Origin: Sarcocystis neurona
Taxonomy: Eukaryota > Apicomplexa > Conoidasida > Eucoccidiorida > Sarcocystidae
Assembly: GCA_000727475.1 (NCBI GenBank)
Contig: KL647323.1
Coordinates: forward strand, 448,659-512,658
DNA: 64,000 bases
Direction of reading: 5' to 3'
This document shows, in pieces, positions 58,501-64,000 of this stretch (positions are counted from its first letter, which is position 1; each line of letters opens with the position of its first letter). Below the pieces are notes generated by a model. The model saw only the letters and a program-made list of their open reading frames with translations. It was not told the DNA's origin and made no database searches. Position numbers and translations under genes: made by a program.

Positions 58501-60201
58501 GTTTCCATATCGACGGCCACTAACGCAAAGCGGTGGGGCAGGAACATTTGCCCGTCCTGCTGCACATATGCGCCGAGTTCCTTTCCTTGATTCGGCCGTT
58601 CTCCACGCGACGTGTGCTGTTTCGAATGCTGTCGTTGTCACAGCTGCTGCGGCTTCTGGTGCTGCTGCTGCTGCCGCTGGTGGTGGTGCTGCTGCTGCTG
58701 CCGCTGGTGGTGCTGCTGCTGCTGCGGCTGCTGGTGCGGCTGCTGGCGCGTCTGCTGGTGCGGCTGCTGGTGCGGCTGCTACGCCTTCTTGGCGTGGCTG
58801 CGCGAGAGATGCGGCGCCATAGGAGGCGGAGAGACACAGCTTTGCTTCACTGCCCGAAAGGAGCAAACTTGCTTCTTTACCAGCGAAGAAGGACGGCTTC
58901 GGCTTGCCGACGGACGTAGATCGCTTCTGGCAATCAGCAGTGGCTCGGCGGGAAGCTTCTTCTTCGATACAAGTTAACAAGCGCTCCTTATACTGTTCAG
59001 CAGCACGAGCTGCGATGTGGCGTGACCGCGGAGGAAGGTAGAATGACAAGGATCTTACACTTCGTAAGAACCTGCATGCGGCAGAAGCGGGCCCCGCAGG
59101 AGAGCAGCAGCAAGGTGGCGCGACATGCCCTATGTAGCCGCAGGGCCACCGCCGGTCGGCCAGCAGCGACGTCTCTGCTGCTTCTCCCCTAGAACGTGTC
59201 TGCGTGTCCCCTCTGCTGCCGCTGTTATTTGACTTGTTGCCGTTGCTGCTGCGGCAGCAGATACTTCCCCCGACGCGCCCGTTCCCGCCACTGCTACAGC
59301 TGCTGTCGTTGTGATGCGTCTCGTTCCTCCAGCTGCTGTTTTCCCTGGTGAAACTGCTGTTGGAGTCGATATGGCATATGCCGCTGGAGCAGCTCAAAGG
59401 CTGCTCTCCTTGTCGTCGGCAGTGACTCCTTGCGTCTGGAGAACCCTGCTCATCAGAGAGTCTGGCTACTCCGGTCTGTCCCGCTTTTTCTTCTTCTCGT
59501 CTTTCCAACGGCGCGTTTGTCGAGTCTCCTTCACCGCTTTTTTCCTCGCGCTCGTTTAATACCCGGTCCTGCTGCACGTCGTCGCTCCTCTGGTGGACGT
59601 GCACCTCCTGGGGACATACACACACGTCCGCGTCTGATTCATCGTGCGTGCTGCTGCTCCTGGCGGGGGAGTGTACGTATTCCGCATAGCAACACTCGTT
59701 CAGAACGATACTGCTGACATCCGCGTTCCCCTGTTGCCTGCTGCAGCTGCTGCTCTTCCCGCGAGGGGTACACAACTGCGGCCAGGAGGCGTACGAGCTG
59801 CTGCTGTCTTGTTTGTCTTGACTGCTGCAGCTGCTGCTGGCGCCGCGGGGAATGTGTGCTCCCAGCAGAGAGCCGTGCCTCATGAAACCGCTGTGTCGCT
59901 CCTCATGCGCAGCGCCGCCGCCGCGGTGTACGTACACCGCAGGCAAAACCTTGGGAACGAGCTCGTAGGCGCGCGGCTGCAGCAGCACGACCGGCGCGAC
60001 GTCATCGTCGGAGTGTATGTACAGCTCCCAGTCATTCAGGGAGATGGAGAAAAAGTAGTAGAGAGGGCAGTCTAATACAAGTGTTTCATATTCTCCGCCT
60101 GCGTCCACAGCAAACACCGCACTGCAGTGCTGCCGATGATCCTCCGGCGCACGGGACACGCCTCCGCAGCCAGAAGCACAACTGCTGGGAGGCGCACGCA
60201 T
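52579..60201 (-). CDS. Very large single-exon protein (2,540 residues), function unknown
   Basis: An uninterrupted minus-strand frame runs from ATG at 60201 to TGA at 52581-52579. A frame this long cannot be chance, so the gene is secure. Residues about 35-95 look folded (LDCPLYYFFSISLNDWELYI, then VVLLQPRAYELVPKVLP). Most of the rest is low-complexity: Ser/Gly/Asn/Cys-rich blocks, an Ala/Pro run near residues 475-530, ATHRAAATHRAAAAA near 1195-1215, and Ser runs near 1380-1400. A folded-looking segment near 840-870 contains CCVRMLVDLLEACPAPPGW. Near residues 2215-2240 LAFLSRILDDLVIYVLYVC could be a membrane or buried helix. No catalytic motif is recognised, and there is no clear signal peptide. 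In an intron-rich locus the lack of introns is notable. Disorder with few conserved islands is common in large coccidian proteins. Confidence 0.85.
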   Translation of the reverse strand: MRAPPSSCASGCGGVSRAPEDHRQHCSAVFAVDAGGEYETLVLDCPLYYFFSISLNDWELYIHSDDDVAPVVLLQPRAYELVPKVLPAVYVHRGGGAAHEERHSGFMRHGSLLGAHIPRGASSSCSSQDKQDSSSSYASWPQLCTPRGKSSSCSRQQGNADVSSIVLNECCYAEYVHSPARSSSTHDESDADVCVCPQEVHVHQRSDDVQQDRVLNEREEKSGEGDSTNAPLERREEEKAGQTGVARLSDEQGSPDARSHCRRQGEQPLSCSSGICHIDSNSSFTRENSSWRNETHHNDSSCSSGGNGRVGGSICCRSSNGNKSNNSGSRGDTQTRSRGEAAETSLLADRRWPCGYIGHVAPPCCCSPAGPASAACRFLRSVRSLSFYLPPRSRHIAARAAEQYKERLLTCIEEEASRRATADCQKRSTSVGKPKPSFFAGKEASLLLSGSEAKLCLSASYGAASLAQPRQEGVAAAPAAAPADAPAAAPAAAAAAAPPAAAAAAPPPAAAAAAPEAAAAVTTTAFETAHVAWRTAESRKGTRRICAAGRANVPAPPLCVSGRRYGNSVIVNVSFRCHDAASGTSATCVQQSTGPRNFSNEQTDSCCGDAFLHRLQSAVVATFRELLPAAAEATTEGSSQEAWKCSIGRAVLLYNSSDVGNTSDSFGSIHRSATGCNSKSGVCNSNGSSKTCSRLSTSSSGCDDGFSCGGSSNSSSDHSGYGSGNSRSTTSSCLRSDREVATSTCCTSSRGGGLDAQKRLSSCAGGVAEEAAAAYACEEKSRFTVFPACRRAGLASSRLVAATALAALSSIAKQPFAVVSLSLRFPTPGCCVRMLVDLLEACPAPPGWQLSYHTCLVRNTETPPSTASSCRQFAPQTALPEKRDSNTPAATRRPAPSSLVSLSCGSSVSTFQGVTGEDGADDAPVVTITSSCSSTPGTLSASSSCHGTFVTAKVTPAVRQLLVVFPSRASASGWHASARRFVPEQHLFTRGLNLWVPPLAVLPEVQHQKAALRRSSPPDGFRLKCCQAVRCRRQTVRYTFTQRQEHRMLTTGESNVRSPNHGNCVELAGECSTDKSATQVLFSQFGADAVRRSSITGKAAQCAGAERAPLRYSCSAGADTNTETAEDFIDEGGGCSRLQHVRNEAEVTRENETSHLLVGGVFGRVPHSNQFPRYTSATTDEGARVRVMAEANGTAAAATHRAAATHRAAAAAVDATSSLAVAQPRREGAGATGGLHVVIGAAKESRATVAPAATTAAAASVMAATFALAESLAVEVAMAARNLQQTIRLCGAGMADAARSATSGEGEAAGTAWESDNDAEHAGEKVAERGKVTQSTAEQSDTDVVADTGRSSLPRPPPLLFAFLSVDALGCLEPNNSSSSSAAAAAAAESVEDAGITQICHVAAEFHHRHAASITENMGTRKQGLVADHVLQPAVDVHQRRKSFMLCAAHSLLQPLQLQLQRHLLPQNDESFGTSRCHSRTKPSNDRSRVGQCSRRPECICKREDTSTRSNHREGTGKGNVSGSSGRLSNAEEGNRVSASRRNCADYSERLSDILIIPAVVDGCLQGGGNLLLWPLGVRGPAPSQEGAATKRASVKKREARCSLVSQRAAANTKNVEVAEEVASVGSTAGRLRVNQVVTGWEEQGMTDGRQDKNLLGTGVALAEATNREQTGGRIFGEPAIGESTSCVPERRVVENDFVTLYENSLFCRRKRNKHTFVSDRLVSLELVREGLGCEMYPLKTADCCALRERRCNCNACSVADISCGTHKSRNMQLHRGALPYGLIDDVARTSSAKAYMEVDGGFATSSETDIFESSGCSNRTDITMPLQPANGVVVPPFMRYVGEVWQGEKASPASASGGGIFKSEQQPIPDDVSRKREVLLGEAKWHIRIQEMAALRCTAVPGGLDEGTEDDDGQKGDEHVDIHPNEKGTTFSLEENGGGSHGGLDMEATLIRRVKENACGTTLEDSYSRSMDRFQAEWGAAVISLIYKRESRLPEAGFGGDKLGQDREEGNIGNESVAKCHGEAGAPPTLPEKLERKGKSLVQKHTVNATRCVGEFARDEGARSEVKGVQKEENAGAAQAAERRVEVVGKGESSGRDTRQVNLRYSQNSKRILVSHPALRRKVNAGEEPFLIAFTDKVAEAIIRIAVCPFTAASAEQSKEISLPTEKDDGEEAAVAQKPDDHTEQREDAHNSYADNSDQGLRSSSFTLAFLSRILDDLVIYVLYVCPKIGEVLACGREHAGNWTTAARSGFPPFDCATFETNPSWGRNSSAVIGKFEDEKLGENVNTRCSGCGSSRPGEVLSRGGHRGCFVEEFEGGETKSRGDSTTCSHTLHERTPLWLDGVDRVPKREVAHGRDETEEDRCTRSAMPVVSEEVQEDAGSPTMSCSRQNRRPCCSAPLLVQCHAAKENSIKDVGTTWEFCFRQYLASFLQHRISSSLDKTNENSFGAYTRTAENGSTVSTACSCAPAGNSYHMPGTASEREREMPDEFSAFQPSRRSHLDAVPPRSHPQHHNLDLPIIFFPVSALDHDAVAQVVVESR
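58640..58790. repeat. CTG/CAG repeat encoding an Ala/Pro run in the large protein
   Basis: GCTGCTG and GGCTGCTGGTGC motifs on the plus strand are GCA/GCC codons on the coding minus strand. They give runs of 3-6 Ala separated by Pro, Asp or Glu. Frame is kept, as expected for an expandable amino-acid repeat. Confidence 0.85.
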
Positions 60202-60625
60202 GCGCTAACGCAGGAAGTCGGGAGGAAATGGGAAGAGAAGAACAGTTACGAACAAAAACAAGACCTCTCTGTCAAAAGAGGTAGACGTTAACACACCCGG
60301 CCACACACACGACACCTATATATACATGTATGTTCATATACATGTATATACGTACCCGTGGCACCTATATATCCATATACATATATATATATGTATATAC
60401 GTACATTCACGGCACCTATAGACACATAAACATATACATATATATAGATATACGTATGCACATACGAGGCACCTACATATACGTACATATACATATACAT
60501 ATATATATATATGTATCCGTATATACATATACATATATGTACATATATATATACACACATACATATACATATCTATATATATATATATATGTATACACAC
60601 ATACATACGTAAATAGATGCGCTGC
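60202..60625. repeat. TATA/CATA minisatellite between two minus-strand genes
   Basis: 60310-60610 is built of diverged units of about 55-60 bp, each containing GGCACCTATA and ACATATATATGTATA motifs. The GGCACCTA core recurs near 60359, 60411 and 60469. It lies just upstream of the ATG of the large minus-strand gene, so its promoter region abuts or includes this repeat. Confidence 0.75.
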
Positions 60626-61965
60626 CTATAGAGTCAGAAATTCGTCGGTCCCAAGAGACGGGACGTGTAGGTAGACAGAGTGACGTATTTGGCCGGTGAC
60701 AGACGTACGGAGGAGAATTTCTATGCAAGTGCGCAGAGACAAAAGTAGGCGGACGACTCCAAATAAAGAGTTTTTCCTAAGTTCCATGAGACGCAGAAAC
60801 TCCCACAATGAAATAACGGATGCGCCAACCCATGCCGCCAGTGCGCTCGCTCGCCCAGGCATGCAGGCAGACGCCTGCAGCAGCAAATGTGGACCCCACA
60901 CTGCCACAGTCACTTGTTTATGACCACCCCACCTGCGTGTGTGACGCACCTGCACCGACAAAAAGCGTCGCGTGTTGGGCGAGGCTATATATTGCTCGGA
61001 TATATATATATATATATGTCTGTGTATGCGTATGTATGTGTGTGTATGTGTGCCTGACACCGTCGCCTCTCCCGTAGACTTATATACATCTACATATATA
61101 TATATGCATGTATGGATAGGTAATACAGTTGTCAGTCTTTATATATATACACGTATAAATAGATAATACAGTTACCAGTCTTTTTGCTTCTTCGTTGTGT
61201 CGCCGGTGCATCACAAACACGAGTGCGCGAATAAATGTACACATATACATGTATGAGTATTGATACAGCTGGCGGTGTTTTGACACACGGCGCTTTGAAC
61301 ATTTGTTGTTGGAGTTGCTGCCTGATGTTCGCACCTTCGCCGCACTGGTGGAAGCCGAAGGATTCGTCAAGAAAACGAAAGCGCTGCTGCTGCTGCTTGA
61401 TCGTTTTGCCCACGTCTGCTGCTCCGAGACCAAGCGCAGCCACCTTGACGAGCACCGCATGCATCCCCCAAGAAATCATCTCGCGCAGCAGCTGCGGCTG
61501 GGGCCGCTGCCAGAGAAAATTCAGCGGCACAAGGCCGAGCCGCTCACACCTGCAACGCCGCCAAGAAGAAGAAGAAACGACACGGACGCAGGTGGCCGCG
61601 CGCCCACCAAAGGTGTGCAGGGGAACAGCAGAAAAAGAAGAGTTCAGGCAGTGGTTTGAGGGCAGCACCCCGCCGGCGAGAGACCACCGCAGCAACAGCG
61701 GCAGCTCCGGCGGTCGGAGACGCGGAACGATGGCAGCGAAGAGTCGGCAGCCCAGCCGCCATGCAGGCGCGCGCGCGGCAAGAAGAGGCACAGCAGCAGC
61801 AGCACATGCAGTGGCAACTTCGTTCACTGGGAACGCAGCAGCAGCAGCAGCAATGCCACACACAGACGCAGCCGGGACGTCGCGCAGTCGGAAGAAAGTC
61901 AGCGACGTCGCAGAACGGTCCCTCCTCCACTGCAGCATCGCGAGAGTCAGCGGTGCAGGGCGCAT
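60626..61965 (-). CDS. Possible two-exon membrane or organelle protein, about 340 residues
   Basis: Exon 1 is 61965-61267 (ATG 61965, donor GTATCA) and exon 2 is 60949-60626 (acceptor GTCGGTGCAG, TAG 60628-60626). They join in phase 0 across a 317-base TATA-rich intron. The N-terminus is basic and hydrophobic ([20 protein letters not shown]), which could be a mitochondrial presequence. Ala/Leu-rich segments follow, then [17 protein letters not shown], and a C-terminal part with [17 protein letters not shown] and [17 protein letters not shown]. No family is recognised. The frame extends upstream without an ATG to 62202, so a 5' exon may exist. A competing plus-strand frame with Gln runs covers 61656-62330, so the strand is not certain. 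Confidence 0.45.
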
Positions 61966-63100
61966 CGCAAGAAGGGTACGAAACGGTTGATTGGCTCTCC
62001 TGTAAGTCCTCTCTATACATACTGAGCCATGATTCAATTGCTCAGCAGCAGCACCTGTCTGCGCCGAGGAGAGGAAGGCACGCGCCCAGTCGTTGTCGAA
62101 AAGGGTGCCGTGGGGGGCGAATAAGTAAACTTTTGCATGCACTCGAAAGAAAACTCGTCTTCCCTTTCCGACGTTGCGTACGTGTTGCCTGGGACTGTCC
62201 ACGAACGGGCGGGAGAAGGTTCGTCTCGCACACCACCATCAGCGACGCAGCACGTGGCCAGAGACACGCAGACATGTCCATACGCAGGAAAACGTATCAC
62301 CTGCCCTCCCTCTCACAAAAATTCAACTAAATTACAACACAACCGCCAGCAGCAGCCCCACCGCCACTTGACGGCATTTACATATACGTATGGACCTGGA
62401 GATCTACGCGCATCCCCTATACATATATATATGTGCGTACTTGTACATGCACACGCACCCCCTATACACATGTGCGTATATGTATAAATGTACACATACA
62501 TATGCAGGCACCCCACACACACATATATAAACATACACATGTATGTATATATATGTGTATACATGCATATACGTGTGTGTACCTACACACGCACCCCGCA
62601 TACACACATATGTATGTTATGTACGTACGTAGATATATAAACGTATATACGCTTATTCGTACACCCCTTATACACCTGTACATACACACATATACATATA
62701 TATATATACATACGAACACGTACATATACGTGCACCCCGTATAGATATATATGTATCTATATGTGTCTGTGAAGCTGCACTCGCGTATCTGTATTGCTGC
62801 GTATTGCCTTCCACGTGTACACACACATATGCAGAGATCTTGTTTCCCCACAGATATGGATGACACTTTTTCTCCTATGTATGTATGTGTGTGTGTGTGT
62901 GTCCAGTGTGTATTAACATATACACAGAAATATATATAAATGTAGCAGGTGTAGCTCCGTGCATATGTGTAGGTGTTGTGCGGTATATACACACGCGCGT
63001 TCCTCACGAAGACGTGGACACATACACGAGTCCACATCCTCAAAAGAGTGCGGTCCACTTCTTCTGTTTCTGCGTGTTGATGTCCCTTTTTACGTGGACG
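61966..63100. other. Flank and CATA/TATG minisatellite, no gene recognised
   Basis: 61966-62335 has open frames on both strands, including the end of a plus frame at 62330. From about 62380 to 62960 the sequence is mostly ACATACATATATGTGTAT motifs with recurring GCACCCC cores near 62455, 62508, 62592 and 62732. No coding signal is seen. Confidence 0.6.
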
Positions 63101-63104
63101 TGGT

Positions 63105-63749
63105 GGTTCACACCAAGACGAAGACAGGGCGAGAGAAGAGCGACAGAAAGAGAAAGGCAGAGCCAAAAACAACCGAGGGCAGACCACAAAACAGAAAAAG
63201 AGGGAAGGAGACACAGAGGGGGGGAGGGCACAAAGGGATGGAGAGAGACGGGGGGAGAGACACAGAGGGAAGGGGACACAGAAGGGGGGAGACACAGGGA
63301 AGGAGGAGACACAGGGAGAAGGAGACACCGGAAGGAGACGCAGAGGGAAGGAGACGCAGAAGGGAGGAGACATGGAGGGAAGGAGAAAGAAGCGGACAGA
63401 CACAGAGGGAAGGGGACACCGAAAGGAGACACGGAGGGAGGGAGACATGGAGGGGGGAGACATGGAGGGAGGGAGAAAGACGGGGACAGACACAGAGGGA
63501 AGGGGACAGAGAAAGGAGACACAGAGGGAAGGAGACACGGAGGGGGAGACACGGAGGGGAGGAGACACAGAAGGGGGGGAAACAGAGCATTGGAGACACC
63601 GAAAGGAGACATGGAGGGAGGGAGACACAGAAAGGAAACACAGAGGGAAGGAGACACAGAAGGGGGCAGACATAGAAGGGGGGGACACAGAGGGATGGAG
63701 ACACTGAAAAAAGACATGGAGGGAAGGAGACACGGAAGGGGGAGACACG
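63105..63749. repeat. Purine-rich minisatellite array running into the assembly gap
   Basis: Degenerate tandem units of about 16-22 bp combine GGAGACACAGAGGGAAG, GGAGACATGGAGGGAGG and GGGGACACAGA variants. The plus strand is almost entirely purine apart from the C and T of GACAC and GACATGG. The array is cut by the N gap at 63750, so its true length is unknown. Its long frames on both strands are artefacts of the repeat. Confidence 0.92.
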
Positions 63750-64000
63750 NNNNNNNNNNNNNNNNNNNNNNNNNNNNNNNNNNNNNNNNNNNNNNNNNNN
63801 NNNNNNNNNNNNNNNNNNNNNNNNNNNNNNNNNNNNNNNNNNNNNNNNNNNNNNNNNNNNNNNNNNNNNNNNNNNNNNNNNNNNNNNNNNNNNNNNNNNN
63901 NNNNNNNNNNNNNNNNNNNNNNNNNNNNNNNNNNNNNNNNNNNNNNNNNNNNNNNNNNNNNNNNNNNNNNNNNNNNNNNNNNNNNNNNNNNNNNNNNNNN
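63750..64000. other. Assembly gap (N)
   Basis: 251 unresolved bases immediately follow the purine-rich array, which is the likely cause of the break. Confidence 1.

Noticed and set aside
62462..63748. 428-codon minus-strand frame rich in Ser, Pro, Leu and Cys
   Set aside because: It is generated by the purine minisatellite read on its pyrimidine strand and by the adjacent CATA repeat. It has no fixed sequence outside the repeats and runs into the gap.
1..64000. tRNA or rRNA genes, telomeric repeats, transposase or reverse transcriptase
   Set aside because: No stretch with convincing cloverleaf boxes, rRNA-like sequence, TTTAGGG-type arrays or polymerase and integrase motifs was found by reading. 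A covariance-model search was not possible.

Overview
The window looks like nuclear chromosomal DNA from a coccidian parasite, most likely an Eimeria species. Three things point there. Trinucleotide CAG/CTG repeats run through coding DNA and are read as Gln, Ala or Ser runs depending on frame. Repeat-poor and repeat-rich blocks of several to many kb alternate, a layout described for Eimeria chromosomes. Genes carry many GT..AG introns and include alveolate-type domains. No bacterial operons, rRNA, convincing tRNA, CRISPR array or transposase were seen. The last 251 bases (63750-64000) are an assembly gap.

Layout. 1 to about 22 kb is repeat-poor. It holds a minus-strand C2-domain gene (2148-3837, 5' exons not found), two small multi-exon plus-strand genes of unknown function (6125-7077 and 8109-8874), a plus-strand gene ending in an alveolate-type CCCH-like zinc finger (10489-12413), and part of an unrecognised plus-strand gene (18205-18801). 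About 22.5-33.1 kb is repeat-rich, with many overlapping open frames but no gene I can defend. 33117-48338 is one large nine-exon plus-strand gene for a predicted RING-CH E3 ubiquitin ligase with an FHA phosphopeptide-binding domain. All eight splice junctions agree in phase, its introns are filled with TATG/CATA minisatellites, and its last exon has one apparent single-base frameshift. About 48.4-52.5 kb is again repeat-poor. 52579-60201 (minus) is an intron-free frame of 2,540 residues with no recognisable domain. 60626-61965 (minus) is a possible two-exon membrane or organelle protein. 62.3 kb to the gap is minisatellite, ending in a strongly purine-rich tandem array.

How the genes fit together. 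These are independent eukaryotic genes, and I see no shared pathway. The recognisable roles are membrane or calcium-linked binding (C2), nucleic-acid or protein binding (zinc finger), and phosphorylation-guided ubiquitin transfer (FHA/RING-CH). Exon models were made by hand from splice signals and reading phase. Genes in the repeat-poor segments probably have further exons that I could not place.
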